From positions 8,511,182 through 8,575,181 of the forward strand of contig JAMXIF010001210.1 in NCBI GenBank assembly GCA_028583685.1: DNA of 64,000 bases, read 5' to 3'. Made by a program: the position numbers and the translations under genes. The stretch's first letter is position 1. Each line of letters opens with the position of its first letter. This stretch comes from Petaurus breviceps papuanus (lineage: Eukaryota > Chordata > Mammalia > Diprotodontia > Petauridae). Shown here one piece after another: positions 43,991-55,512 of the stretch. The notes under the pieces were generated by a model that was not told where the DNA came from, ran no database searches, and saw nothing but the letters and a program-made list of their open reading frames with translations.

Positions 43991-44079
43991 AATCCTATGA
44001 TCCTCTTATATTATTAAATCTGACAAGTTGTGGTACAGCCTTGGGTACAAAGCTCCTACTGGGAAGGAATGTATTATTT

Positions 44080-44345
44080 TTTTTCTTCAAGTAATTCATT
44101 CTACTTTTAGATAGTTCTAACTATTATAAAATTTCCTTTATTTAGACCTGAAATCTGCCTCTTTGCAACTATTGCTAGTTATTCCTGGTTCTGTCCTCTG
44201 GGGCCAAGCAGAAAAAGTCTAATCACTCTTTCATATGTCTACTTTACAAATATTGAAAAACAATCTTCAGTTTCCTTCTAAGTCTCCTCTTTTCTGGGTT
44301 AAAAAGCTCCAATTTTTTTAGTAATATTTCACTGAGTTATTATGA
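44080..44345 (-). mobile_element. CR1/L3 LINE 3' fragment
   Basis: Reversed CR1/L3: 'aaatttcctttatttagacc', 'ctggttctgtcctctggggc', 'cttctaagtctcctcttttc'. It holds the apparent source sequence ('cattctacttttagatagtt', 44099 onward) for the insert in the SINE 570 bases to the left. Confidence 0.7.
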
Positions 44346-44542
44346 CAAAAATCCTGTCTTGTTTAGTAGAAAGCTAAGTGCCCTCAATAGAAGACTTTTA
44401 AAAATTAATTTTTTAAAAATCATTAAATATAAAGTGTCATATGATATCATTTTTAATAAATTCTTTAGATCATGATGTTTATCTTCAACAATTTGTTCAA
44501 GTGATTAGATACTTGTATAGGTTTTTCTTATACCAGATTATC

Positions 44543-44605
44543 AATCTATCTATCTGTCTATCTGTCTGTCTGTCTGTCTACTTACACACATACACACACA
44601 CACGG
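44543..44605. repeat. (TCTA)n/(TCTG)n and (CA)n microsatellite
   Basis: Tetranucleotide units followed by an ACAC-rich end. Confidence 0.9.
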
Positions 44606-44679
44606 GAGACAGTTTATATTTTGAGAGTTCTTAATAAAGTGCTTGAATGAACTGAAAATAATATGGGGCAAAAAGGCTG

Positions 44680-45390
44680 ACTTGGAAATTGTCGTCAGAG
44701 GAGTTTCACTTGGCACAACTAGTAATGTCACTACCATCTGCCCATAATAAAGGGAATAAGAAGAGTCCAATTATTTGTGGATATATGTTTCTGTGTATAT
44801 CCTTTGACATAGTGTTACTGCTTCTCAGTGTATACCACAATGTAAGAGAGGTAAAAGAACTCATGTGTTCACAGAAATTGAAAACAGCTCTTTTTGTGGT
44901 AGCAAAGAATTAGAAATGAAAGGAAATGGAAAATGACTGAAAAAGTTATGTGAATGGGATAGAGTACTATTTTCTGTAAGAAATGATGAAGGAAATTCTT
45001 TCAGAAAAGCTAGGAAGACTTGTATTAACTGATGCAAACTAAAGTGGGTGGAGGTCAGAGAATATATTATACAATAACTGCAAAATGATAAATTCAAACA
45101 ACTTTGAAAAGGCTCTGATCAGCACAATGACCAAAACACAATTTCGGAGGATTTATAATAAAATGGATTACTTACCTCCACATAGAGAGGTGATATGCAG
45201 TTTGGGGCATATGCATTTTCTTAACATGGTTAATGTGGGACTTTTTCTTGCTTGACTATAGATGATTGCATCCAGTTTCTTTTTTTCCACTTGGTTTCAT
45301 GATGGGAGGGGAAGGTGGGAAAGAGAGAATTTGGAGTTTAAAAATGAACTAAAACTAATGTTAAAAAGAATAGATTTTAAGAGAAACAAT
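44680..45390 (+). mobile_element. L1 LINE 3' UTR
   Basis: 'gctctttttgtggtagcaaa', 'gaattagaaatgaaaggaaa', 'atagagtactattttctgta', 'agaaatgatgaaggaaattc' and the terminal 'gaatttggagtttaaaaatg' with an A-rich end are the marsupial L1 3' UTR. Confidence 0.75.
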
Positions 45391-47088
45391 TATAATTGAA
45401 AATATGTATTTTTAAAATTCCTTCACATTATCATGACAACAGGGAATGAACAACATGCATATCAGTCACCACACTATCAGTGACAGTTCTTAGTTAAAAA
45501 TTATGACATGCTGATGGAGTACCTTCTTTACTTATTCTTGGAGTAAAATTTGGACCTTATCAATCCAAGGAATATACTAGATGGAATAAAGAGGATTAGC
45601 TTCTGTTGCATTTAAACCCTAAACTCTTCTACATACTGAGCACAAACATTTACCTCCAGTACAATCCAATTGAGCAGTAAATTGGAGACTCAAAAATCCC
45701 ATTAACTGTGTAGACACAAGTGCTTAATTCAAAAAGCAGGGTAAACAGGTTGGAATGGAATCCAGGGGAAAAAAAAGAAATGTTTGATTTGATTAACCTC
45801 ATTAGTAAAGGATTGGCCTGCTAAACTTTGTGCTCTGAATTTTTTGTATATTCATTACATTAGTTCCTTATCTTTCAATTAGGAAAAAAAATGATATCTG
45901 GTGCCTTTAAATTATTAAAGAAAAATGAATGATTTTATTAAAAACTGATATTTTAAATGGTTGGACACATCCCTAGCTTTGAGCTTATCATTTTGTATCT
46001 ATATCTTTTTATAAAAGAATCACAGAAATCCATTGCAAAATTTTAATGGCATCTATTTGTCTCTTCCTAAATTTTTATTTTGCAGCAGAGACAACAGAAG
46101 TAGATGAGTAGTTGAGATTCTAAATATTGTCAAAAATTTACATGGATATAGATAATACATTTTGTATACAGAGACTCTGGGATAAGATTACCTTCGGGAA
46201 TATGCCTCCTTCCTGATAGACTTTATTTAGTCTTCCTTTTGTACTATTTGGTATCTATACTTTTTGTCAGCTCTGTGGCAAATCTTTTTCCTCTGACCAA
46301 GATAAAATTCATTGCATTTCTGTTTGGGGCTGGTAATTATCCACATCTCTTATTTTATGGTACCTTTGTCATTGTGTATTGGAGGGGTATTTTCTGAAGA
46401 ATAGTACTGTGTATTATGTGAGGGCTGGGCTTTTTCCCAGAGAAGTACTGGCATCTCTTAATTATTCTCTTCATGGGTAGTCATGTATAGCGATTACTGA
46501 AGGCTCAGCTCAGCAGAGCATTGTTCTTGCAAAGCCTTGGAGAATGGTAATGCTGGCAGTTCAGCCCGCTGATGTCCAACATACTTTTCCTCTCTCTTCA
46601 TTACACCAGCTAATTACTTTGACCAGTGCTTATTGTGTAGCTTCTTTCCCATCCCATAACCTTGCAGCCTTCTACTGTCAGTGTAATTTACAGTAATAGC
46701 ATAATATTCTCTTGCTGCCATGGTTCTCCTTGTTTAGGTGTTTAAAGACACAATGTCCTTTTATCATGTTCAGCTCCTACCTATTAGGAAATGAATAGCA
46801 GCATAAGCTCTTGACTTACGAAAATATAAAAATGTTTCTGGTTCAGGTAGCTGCATCTACCCTCTCACAAATTCTCACTTTAAAAAAGAAAAAGTTGGAA
46901 AGACAAGCTATTGTCTCATTTACAGTTCCTGTTTCTGAAGAAAATGTTTCTAAGTCTGTAACTACATAAAGCCCAAATATTCATCTAGGGGTGGAAGGTG
47001 TAGTGAGGGGGAAGACAATTAGCCAAGCCAGTAATTCAGAATCAAGGAGCTAGAATAATTGCATTGCGTCCTGACATTTCATTTTTTT
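45391..47088. other. quiet spacer, longest low-repeat block on the right half
   Basis: About 1.7 kb with no recognised transposon. It includes the candidate conserved element at 46480-46780. Confidence 0.45.
46480..46780. promoter_or_regulatory. candidate conserved non-coding element
   Basis: Repeat-free, less AT-rich than its surroundings, with compact motifs: CAGCTAATTACTTTGACC near 46607, a CAGCCCGCTGATGTCC block near 46563, GTAATTTACAGTAATAGC near 46683 and GCTGCCATGG near 46714. This looks like an enhancer-type or other constrained element, judged on appearance only. Confidence 0.3.
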
Positions 47089-47089
47089 T

Positions 47090-47240
47090 ATTCAGTTAAC
47101 AAAAATGTACCAAACTTCTACTATGTGCATTTCACAATGCAAGAGACTATGGAGGAATATTATAGAAAAATAAGGGAAAAAAAATAAGTAGCCCCCACCT
47201 TCATGGAGCCTGGAATCTTGCTGATATTTATATCCAGGAC
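47090..47240. mobile_element. ancient repeat fragment (same family as 29015)
   Basis: 'aacttctactatgtgcattt', 'aagagactatggaggaatat' and 'cccaccttcatggagcctgg'. Confidence 0.45.
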
Positions 47241-47279
47241 ATATCCAAAATTATTATATATGGTAGAAATGAAAGTATA

Positions 47280-47450
47280 ATGAGAGTTGCTATAACAATT
47301 CAATGCAACAAACAATTATTTAGTACATACTGTATACACTACCTACTTTACACAATTCTATACTATACACTATACTACTATACACTACAGAGACACAATG
47401 ACAAGGAAGAAATGTTATTTCTTATTAGAAGTACTTTGAGTCATGGACCT
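47280..47450. mobile_element. ancient repeat fragment, with local ACTATA-type duplication
   Basis: 'aacaaacaattatttagtac' starts the family text. It then degenerates into repeated 'tatacactac' units at 47330-47390. Confidence 0.4.
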
Positions 47451-48440
47451 AAATAAAACAAAAATATCCATTCTTTTTTCTCCTCCCAATTTTGCATAAT
47501 TTAATAATGTTTAAAGACTCTTTGAACATCTTTAAATATGAAGGCCATTGTTATTGTACACTACCTCTGTAAAAAGGGATGATGGGGGGCACTGTAGTAC
47601 CCTGTAATTTCCACAATAGCAGTTTCTGACTGCCTCTAACTGTGAGGAAGTTTTCAGTTCTAGAAGAGTCTACAGTTGAGCAATAAGAAGCTCCAGGGTC
47701 ACTGAAAATAACTTCGTGGAAAAATTATTTTGAAATATAGGTAAAGTGGTACAAAGCTAATATAGGAGACAGCTACTCACTTAATAGCATTTATTAAGTG
47801 CCCTTATGTACCTAGGAGTATGACAAGCACAGAGTCAGAATGATTAAGGCAAATATTTTAATTATAGGATTAATCAAAGAGACTAAGAAGAGAGTAAGCT
47901 ACTGAATCAGCCATAGCTGCAAGAACCTAAGGGGGAAGAGAACAATTTTGGTTATTAGTAGGAAAATAACGTGGACATGATATGACATACAAATTAATCA
48001 GAGTTTAATGTACAAATTATATTAATCATTTTCAAAGCTTTGTAGTAATGCCCTCTCTGGCCATATTTCCGTATATGTAAAAGTATAGGAACTCATATAT
48101 GTATAGGTAGTCACTCACCAAAAGGCATTGGGTTACAAAAGTTCATTATTTGTAAGATGGATTTTTGAAACCCAGTACACATTTCCTTTTGTGGGGGGGG
48201 GAGTAGAAATGGAAATTGGTTTCCCAGCTAGTTTTTGAAAGCCTATGTAGCACTATCATCAGCTATCACACTTTTATTTGGTTTCTTGCTTTATGTAAGA
48301 TAGGCAAAATAGGTCAGCTGAAGTAGCAAGCCGAGTACTGCTCAAAGATTTGTGGAGTTAGTTCTGTTTTGTTTTTGTTTTAACAGTCTATTATAATTTA
48401 GCAATAGGCAAGGTTTTATTTGTTGCTGTTGTTACTTGAA
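47451..48440. other. AT-rich spacer
   Basis: A G-run at 48196-48204. No gene or named repeat. Confidence 0.45.
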
Positions 48441-48611
48441 TTGGGTAATTCTTTTTGTTTTTTTAGCAATTGGGGTTAAGTAACTTGCTCAAGGTTACAC
48501 GGCCAGTTATTTCAAGTATCAGAGCCTGGATTCGATCCCGGGTTATCCCAATACTGGGGCAGGTGCTCTTACTCACTGAGCCACCTGGCTGCCCCAAATT
48601 TGGTAATTCTT
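48441..48611 (-). mobile_element. WSINE1-like SINE with 13-bp duplication
   Basis: Reversed copy (48454-48595) with flanks ttgggtaattctt and tttggtaattctt. Head 'gccacctggctgcccc'. Confidence 0.85.
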
Positions 48612-49034
48612 GAAGTTGAAAGAGAAATTACCTGACTTAAATTCCCTGATGTAGAGTAAAAAAGCATTCCAGCCAATAGTATTGAAGGCCATAATAATAG
48701 ACCACAATCTTTGGGAGATTCTACCTGGCTGGAAATATTTCAAATATAGTCTCAGTAGCAAATTAAATGTGCCATCTGAGGACCAGTGAATGTAATGAAT
48801 CAGAAGTTCATTGCAGGTCATTTGTCTACTAGGTGAGTTCTTTTCACCATAGCTACTCACAAAACTTTCCAAATCTCTCCTTTGGGTTTACCACTGTCTA
48901 TATGGTATCACATAATTGTGCATGTTTCTGTTATATTTTAAGATCCTTGATGATTAATACTGTCTTCCTTCTCCTTTGTGTTCACAGTATGTAATGTTGT
49001 ATTCATAGTTTTCTTCTTTCTACTATGTCAAGGT
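48612..49034. other. spacer
   Basis: Nothing recognised. Confidence 0.4.
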
Positions 49035-49290
49035 ACACCTCAGATTTGGGTTATTTCACTAACCTCTTAATTAAGCTCCCAATTTCACCATTTTCTAATC
49101 CATCCCCCAAATAGCTGCCAAACTAATATTCATAATGAATGAATCAGACCATGTCAATCCCATGCACAAGAAGTTTCAGTGGTTCCCTATTGCCTCTAAG
49201 ATAAAATAAAAGGTCCTTTGCTTTGCATTTAAAACCTTCCATTATCCAGTTGCCACCTATCTTTCTGGACTGATTTTACATTCTCCTTGA
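49035..49290 (+). mobile_element. L2 LINE 3' fragment
   Basis: 'gaatcagaccatgtcaatcc', 'tcagtggttccctattgcct', 'aagataaaataaaaggtcct' and 'ccacctatctttctggactg' follow the sense L2 3' region. Confidence 0.7.
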
Positions 49291-49367
49291 AATGTGCTAT
49301 GTGTAGTAGCAAAACTGGTCCACTTGCTGTCTTAAAATTTGGTGTTTGTTCCTCTGAACACAGTGGC

Positions 49368-49440
49368 CAGGGGTGGATAACTCATGGCTCTCTAGGTCCT
49401 CAAGTGAAGCCCTCTGACTGCATCCAAGCTGTAGAGCTTT
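49368..49440. mobile_element. hAT MITE half, same family as 28608
   Basis: Starts CAGGGGTGG and continues 'ctctctaggtcctcaagtg' and 'ctgactgcatccaagct', matching the left half of the 28.6-kb MITE. The other half is absent. Confidence 0.6.
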
Positions 49441-49582
49441 GTATGGGGCAGGGTGCACAGAATATGAGTTTGGTTTGAGTCTGTGTATCCACCATCTGCC
49501 AGGCATCACAAGCTGCTGATGGACTACGGTTTGCTGGCTCTGCATATAATGTCTGGGACAGTTGTAATTCTAAGCACCACAT

Positions 49583-50134
49583 TTATTTCAGTATTTAGCA
49601 CCTTGTTGGAGCCCCACCTTGTGATTTGAAGGTGGGAGAAACAACAACATTCACACACATTGCTGGCTCTACCCTCTCAATTCACTTTCTACCTGTGAAA
49701 TCAACACAAGTCAACAGACAGGGTGCATCTGTAATGACAAAGAAACACCATTCAATAGATAGAGTCCTCCTGTCTGACAAAGTAACACAATCAACAGATA
49801 GAGTCTTTCTATCTGACAAACAGCAGATAGATTCCTTCTATCCAACAAAGTAACACAAACAACAGACAGAAGGCTTCTGTCTGACAAAGTATCACAATCA
49901 CAAATCAACACAGACAGAGCAGACAAACAGGGTGCCAGACACCACACGTGTTCTCTTCAGTTTTGCTCAGTCCCAGCCTGTGTTCCTGCTTTTATATGGT
50001 GGTTCTTCTTCCTGTTCCCCCCTTCCTGTTGCAAGTTCCTCCCACCTTCAAATCACAAGGTGGGTCACAAACAAGGTGCTAAATTCTTAAATAACTGAAA
50101 CAAGGCACTAACTAGTCCTTTGCTTGCCATTACA
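49583..50134 (-). mobile_element. LTR of an endogenous retrovirus-like family, antisense, with inverted tip
   Basis: On the minus strand it starts TGTAATGGCAAGC at 50134, with a TATA-like 'atataaaagc' near 49990. It is related to the LTR at 15040-15732 over most of its length. The left end (49583-49637) is an inverted copy of 50030-50098. A 39-bp tandem repeat lies at 49712-49898. No partner LTR or interior is seen, so it behaves as a solo, rearranged fossil. Confidence 0.65.
49712..49898. repeat. 39-bp tandem repeat inside the LTR
   Basis: Units of the type 'caayagatagagtc' followed by 'tctgacaaagtaacacaat' repeat about five times with length variation (29-43 bases). Confidence 0.75.
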
Positions 50135-50189
50135 CATAGTCGTTTTCTTTCCTTCATTCCCTGATGATGGTTGTTCCCTGCTGCAATCT

Positions 50190-50312
50190 TTTGTCTTCAG
50201 TTGTTTCAGTCATGTCTGATTCTTTGTGAGCCCATTTAGGATATTCTTGGTAAAGATACTAGGACTGGTTTGCCATTTCTTTCTCCTGCTCATTTCACAA
50301 ATTAGGAAGACA
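50190..50312 (-). mobile_element. long SINE tail fragment
   Basis: Reversed tail: 'tttcagtcatgtctgattct', 'ttgtgagcccatttaggata', 'tttgccatttctttctcctg'. The head is missing. Confidence 0.7.
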
Positions 50313-50355
50313 TTTGTGGTTCTATACTCATTTTCTTCCCTCATTATCTCCTGAT

Positions 50356-50359
<4 letters not shown>

Positions 50360-50406
<47 letters not shown>
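50360..50406. repeat. (GA)n microsatellite
   Basis: About 23 GA units without interruption. Confidence 0.95.
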
Positions 50407-50409
<3 letters not shown>

Positions 50410-51534
50410 CTTAATTTGTACTGATATTTGTGTTATTACCATTCTCTTTTCCATGGCCTTCTGGGGCTCTCTACTAGTGAAGCAATAACTATGGTTTTTA
50501 TTACTCTACTTGGCCAATAATGTACCAACAAGAAATACTGAATAGCAAATTCTCTCCTCCCATTGAACTTAGAGCCTTGGGCTTCACAAGTCAAGGGATT
50601 GCTTATGAGTGCTACCTTTATCCAATTTATTACCACTTGCCAATAAATGACTGTGTGCTGTCTCGTATTTCCAGAATAGTGACCTGCATTTATGTAATGG
50701 TGACTGTTCAGCTAAAGGTTATTAAGCTCTCATGTATTATGTTTTGTATTCCTGCTAATGAGTAAAAGGTCAGTTGTCCTAGAGAGACAACGGAGGCCAA
50801 TTTTTGAAAGATATCACTGTCTTTGCAAATGTTATGCTTTAAAGAGTCGAAAATGGTTTGCAATAGAAGTAGATGCCTATAAGTCTGTCATTATTTGATT
50901 TAACAATTGTATTATTCCAGAGTCAGCTGTCCTCTGTAACTAACTCACCTTGGGCTACTAATGAGCAAATGGACTATGGCTGATAGTCATGACTAGTTGA
51001 TGGGAATTATAGCTTAAATAAAAAAGGTAGAATTGTTAAAAAAAAAAAACATACTTTATCATGAAGTCAGATGTAGTCCTTTAGCAATAGTAGAAAAAAG
51101 TAATAACATTGCATTCAAGTGTGAAGCTAGACTCAAGACCTGAGATTACATAGTTTTAATAGGAGAAAGGGGTATTACATGAGTGTCTGAAAGATTTAAT
51201 GGATAAGGCCCTTTTTGAAAATTTTAGTCAGAATTGGGAGGTATTGCCCATGTAACTGTTTTCTGTTTTAAGAAAAATGAACTTGTATTGCTGGGCTTCA
51301 TTTTAAATTTGAGCTCATATGTGTTTTTCATAATAGGTGCACCTAGACATTTCTGAAGTTTTCAATCAAACACTTCTCAATTGACAAGGATGAAATGAAA
51401 GCTAATAGAGAATCAATCAATTAGTATTGAGGCCTATTGTATATTTGGCACTGTCCTGGGCACTAAGAATGAAACTATCTCTATTTCTAAGGAGCAAATA
51501 TTTCCAGTTAAATGTGAAGAGTTAATGTGAATCT
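50407..51534. other. quiet spacer
   Basis: Repeat-poor from 50410 to about 51400. 51400-51490 may be a faint piece of the ancient repeat family. No gene is supported. Confidence 0.4.
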
Positions 51535-52220
51535 ATCTCCTTTTCTCCTCTCACTTGGTCACCACCATAATTAAATATCCCATCACCTCTTTGCAGTTGA
51601 CTCCTAATTAATCTCTTTGGTTTCAGTCTCTTCCCTTTCCAATCTATCATTCCCTATTTCAATCTTTTGTCTTCATTTGTTTCTGTCATGTTTGATTCTT
51701 TGTGACGCCATTTAGGATTTTCTTGGTAAAGATACTGGAACTTGTTTGTCATTTCCTTCTCCTCATTTCACAAATCAGGAAACTGAGACAAATAGGGGTA
51801 AATGACTTGTCCAGGGTCACCTAGCTAGTGTCTTAGGGCATATCTGAACTCAGGAGGAAGAGTTCAGTCCTAACTCTAAGGAATGTCACTTTATACACTG
51901 TACCAGCTAGTTGCCCTAAACTATCCTTTATACAACTGCTAAATCAATATGTTAAGTACAGGTCTGTGTATGCCATTCTCTCTCTTAAGAAGCTTTAGTG
52001 ACTCCATGTTGTCCTTAGGATAAAATGAACTTCCCTTCTTGATATTTAAAGCCTTTTGGTTCAACCTGTCTTTCTAGTATATTGCTCTGGGTATGCACTA
52101 TGTTTCAGTCAAAATGACTTCCTGGCTCTTCCCTAATATGTCATTCCATCATTCACCTTCATCTCAACTTTTTTCAATTTGTTCCCTATTCCTGAAATTA
52201 CCCTTCTTCAAAAATTGTCT
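51535..52220 (+). mobile_element. L2 LINE 3' region split by a SINE
   Basis: Left part 51535-51655 ('ttcagtctcttccctttcca', 'atctatcatt') and right part 51925-52220 ('tgtatgccattctctctctt', 'aggataaaatgaacttccct', 'cttcctggctcttccc') are consecutive L2 text with the SINE between them. Confidence 0.7.
51660..51919 (-). mobile_element. long marsupial SINE inserted in L2
   Basis: Reversed: 'catgtttgattctttgtgac', 'aaatcaggaaactgagacaa', 'gtccagggtcacctagctag', head 'taccagctagttgccc'. Confidence 0.8.
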
Positions 52221-52229
52221 TTTTAAAAT

Positions 52230-54420
52230 AAAATTATAATCTTCTATTTTTATGTTGCCTCAATTTTCCTCTATAACCCCTCCCAGAGAGCCATTACTTC
52301 TAACAAAGAATTTAAATGAGAAATAGAGGGAGAGAACAATAATCAGCAAAAGTGATTAAATATATATATATATAAGAAAATTTATATATATGAGGTTACA
52401 ATTCCAGATCTCTTCTCACCATTTCACCTCTTCAAAGGAATGGGTGGGAGATGACATCTATTAAATGGGAGCAAGGTTTTCTTTGCTATTTTGCAACATC
52501 TCCTTTTTAATGTTTTGTTATAGCTGCTTTTTCCATTTACAATATTGTATACATTGAACATTGCTTTTTCATTCTGCATCATTCACTTTGTATCAATTCA
52601 TTTAAGTCTTTCCATGGTCCCTGTCTCCATCATTTTTTAAGATACAGTAGTTTTCCTTTACATCAAATATCACATTTGGTTTAGCCATTAACCTATTGAT
52701 TACCATCTAATTTGTTTCCAGTTCTTTGCTGCCTCAAAAAGTACTCCCTAGAAATATGATGCATATGCTATCTTTCTTTTTATCATTGACCTCTTAGAGT
52801 TATAGTCCTAGCAGAAAATTTCTGCGTCAGTGTGTGGACATTTTATCTACTTAATTTTCAAAATTCCAAATTACTTTTCAAGAATGGTTGCACTGTCTCA
52901 GTTCTATACACAGAGTCTCGATGTGGCTATCTTTCCACAACCTGTTTAGCTGATTATTACTGTCCATTATAATCCTTTTTCCCCCGATTTTTTGGCTATG
53001 AGGTGAACCCTTGACTTTTTTTTCAAGTTTCATCTCTCTTTTTAATGATTTGGAGTATTCTTTCATATGCTTGTTTATAGTTATCAATTCCTTTTTGCTG
53101 TTGTCCTTGCACTTTGACCATATATCATTTGGTAATTTTTTTTTGTTTTATATGTTCCTATTGTTTATACATATGAATATGCATGTATGTATATTTGCAT
53201 GCGTGTATGTATGTATACAAGTGTACCTATGTATCTTAAGAACCAAACTGTTGTCAGATAAGTTTGATACAGAGATATTTTCTTCCACTTGTCTGCTTCT
53301 TTTCTCATTCTAGATGCATTTTAAAAGCTTTCCAATTAAGTATAATCAAAATTTTCTTTTTTATCTTTTGCAATTACCTCTATCCATTGTTTAAGGATTC
53401 ATCTCCTACCTATAAATGTGAAAGGTACATAATCTGCTTCTCTTCTATTTCTTTATGGGATGATTTTTTTAACATTCAGGTTTTGTATCCACTTTTGTTA
53501 TCACTATATCAAAATGCTGCTGATTTTTGCAGGTTTGTTTTGTAGCCTGTTAATTTGCCGCAACTATTAATTGTCTCAATTAGTTTCCTTACTGATTCCC
53601 TAGGATTTTCTAAATAAGTAATTGTGTCGTCTCCATGTAGGGATAGTTTATCTCTCCTTTGCTTATCCTTATTCCTTTATTTTCTCTTATTGTAATTGCT
53701 AGTACTTCTATTAAAACAAATCAAACAAAAGCAAGAAAAGTAGACATCATTGTTTAATTCCTATATTTATTGGGAAAGTAGTTAATATCCATTTCATATG
53801 ATGCTTTTTGGTTTTAGAGAGATATTTTTACATTTAAAAATCCTTCTATTTCTATACTTTTTTTGTGTATATATATATATATATAAACTTATATATACTT
53901 TTTGTATATAGCTAGTTGGTGAAATGGATGGAGTCCTGAAATCATGACACTAACCTCAGACACTAAATAGCTGTGTGACCCTGGGCAAGTTATCTAACCT
54001 TTCTCAGCCTTGGGCTTCTCAGCAGTAAAAAGAGGACAGTAACAGGAGGAGGGTATATTTGTAAAGCTATACAAACCATAAAATAGCGACTTATTATTGT
54101 TAATCATAGACTTTCTCTGCTTCTTTTGAGATCATGTGGTTTAAGGTGCTTTGTTTTTTGTTTGATTCATTATTTTTATTGTTTTCCTAATTTTGAACCA
54201 TCTTTGTATCCCTGGTATAATGTCTAACTTTAGCATAATGAATATTTTAGATAAATTTCTGTAGTTTATTTTATAGGATTTTATTTCATTTTCATATTAA
54301 TATTAATTAGTAACATTGATCTGCAGTTCTTTGCATTATATTTTCCTTCTTCAGGTATTAGGGATTCTAGATCTCATATCTTTTAAGTCCTGTGCTTTTT
54401 TTCTCTATACCCTATTAGTT
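52230..54420 (-). mobile_element. L1 LINE 3' part, antisense, old
   Basis: Reversed text throughout: 'cattctgcatcattcacttt', 'atcaattcatttaagtcttt', 'gtttccagttctttgctgcc', 'aatggttgcactgtctcagt', 'ggtttagccattaacctatt', 'tttgatacagagatattttc'. This spans the 3' UTR and distal ORF2 equivalents. It is heavily mutated, with no long frame on the minus strand, and a MIR lies inside at about 53917-54100. Confidence 0.6.
53917..54100 (+). mobile_element. MIR/CORE-SINE inside the L1
   Basis: 'gctagttggtgaaatggatg', 'agctgtgtgaccctgggcaa' and 'taacctttctcagccttggg' are the head and core of a sense copy. Confidence 0.65.
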
Positions 54421-54560
54421 TTCAAATGTCTGGTTAAGGAGTTTAGATTTTATTATGTAGTAAAGTAAAAAACCACTTAAATTTTCATGGGTTAGAGAAG
54501 GACAGGATTAAGAGTAATTTTTAGAAAACTTACTCTCATGATGAAGGTAGGGATGCTAAT
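54421..54560. mobile_element. ancient repeat fragment (same family as 29015)
   Basis: 'ggagtttagattttattatg' and 'tttagaaaacttactctcat' parallel the 'gattttatattaatcctaga' part at 29500. Confidence 0.4.
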
Positions 54561-54589
54561 TTAGGGCTAATTTCAAGAGTTAGTTGAAT

Positions 54590-54720
54590 ATATTTATAGC
54601 TGAAAGGGACATTAGAGGTCCAACACTCATTTTACAGATGAGGAAACTGAGGCTCTAATAGGTTTCCACAAGGTTACCCAGATAATATGTGACAAACCAT
54701 GATTAGAAGACAAACTTCAC
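54590..54720 (-). mobile_element. MIR/CR1-type fragment
   Basis: 'gctgaaagggacattagagg' and 'ttttacagatgaggaaactg' are reversed. Confidence 0.6.
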
Positions 54721-55249
54721 TGTTTAATTGAGGAAACTGGGAGCATGATGGAGAAAAAAGTTAAGTAAAAACTAAAAATATTGAACAATTTTAATTAACA
54801 GGATCTAACAATTGATTAGATGAAGGTGGCGTCAGGAGAGAAGGGGAGCAGAGAGTGCTTGTTTTCCACTTCATCATGCTGCCTTGATTTCAAAGACGAC
54901 TGACCCCGTCCCCCCGCCCCCCCACATTTTTGTCTAATGGTAGCCATCTCTAGTGTAGGGGTGGAGAGGGAAGGAAAAAAAAGAGTTAAAAAAAAGAAAT
55001 CTAAATGATAATTTTATTATATATTTAAAAGGAATTGCAAGTTGTACATGATAGATTTGTAGTTGTATGTACAGTCATCTTTTTTGTTTAGATTCTTATG
55101 TTATTTTTTAATTCATAAATTAAAAATAAAAGTAAGGACTTCGATGTTTGTGACCTGTTTGCATTAAGCTGAGAAAGCTAAATAGGGGTTTAGGAATAGA
55201 GATAATGAGGGTGATCCCTTATAGATAGAGTTTAAGGTTTGTCAGGAGG

Positions 55250-55512
55250 GGGGCAGGGTTAGCTAGCTCGCACAATAGGTAGAGTGCCAGGCCTGAAGTA
55301 AGGAAGACTCAACTTCCTGAATTCAAATCCAGCCTCAGACACTTACTAGCTGTATGATCCTGGAAACATCATCTAACCATGTTTGTCCCAGTTCCTCATT
55401 TGTAAAATGAGTTGGGGAAGGAAATAGCAAACCACTCTAGTATCTCTGCCAAGAAAACCCCAAATGGAGTCATGAAGGGCTGGACATGACTAAAATGACC
55501 GAACAACAAAAG
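55250..55512 (+). mobile_element. long marsupial SINE, nearly complete
   Basis: Head 'tagctagctcgcacaatagg', core 'cagcctcagacacttactag', 'tttgtaaaatgagttgggga', tail 'ctgccaagaaaaccccaaat' and 'tggacatgactaaaatgacc', then AAC/A-rich end. The tail resembles RTE/BovB 3' ends. Confidence 0.8.

Noticed and set aside
41990-45580. Similar phrase 'tttggacctt.tcaat.caaggaa' at about 42002 and 45550
   Set aside because: Only about 22 bases agree and the flanks differ. This is too short to separate from chance or faint shared repeat.
49712-49898. Possible CRISPR-like spaced repeats
   Set aside because: The repeats are contiguous and variable in length without unique spacers, and lie in an LTR of a mammalian genome.
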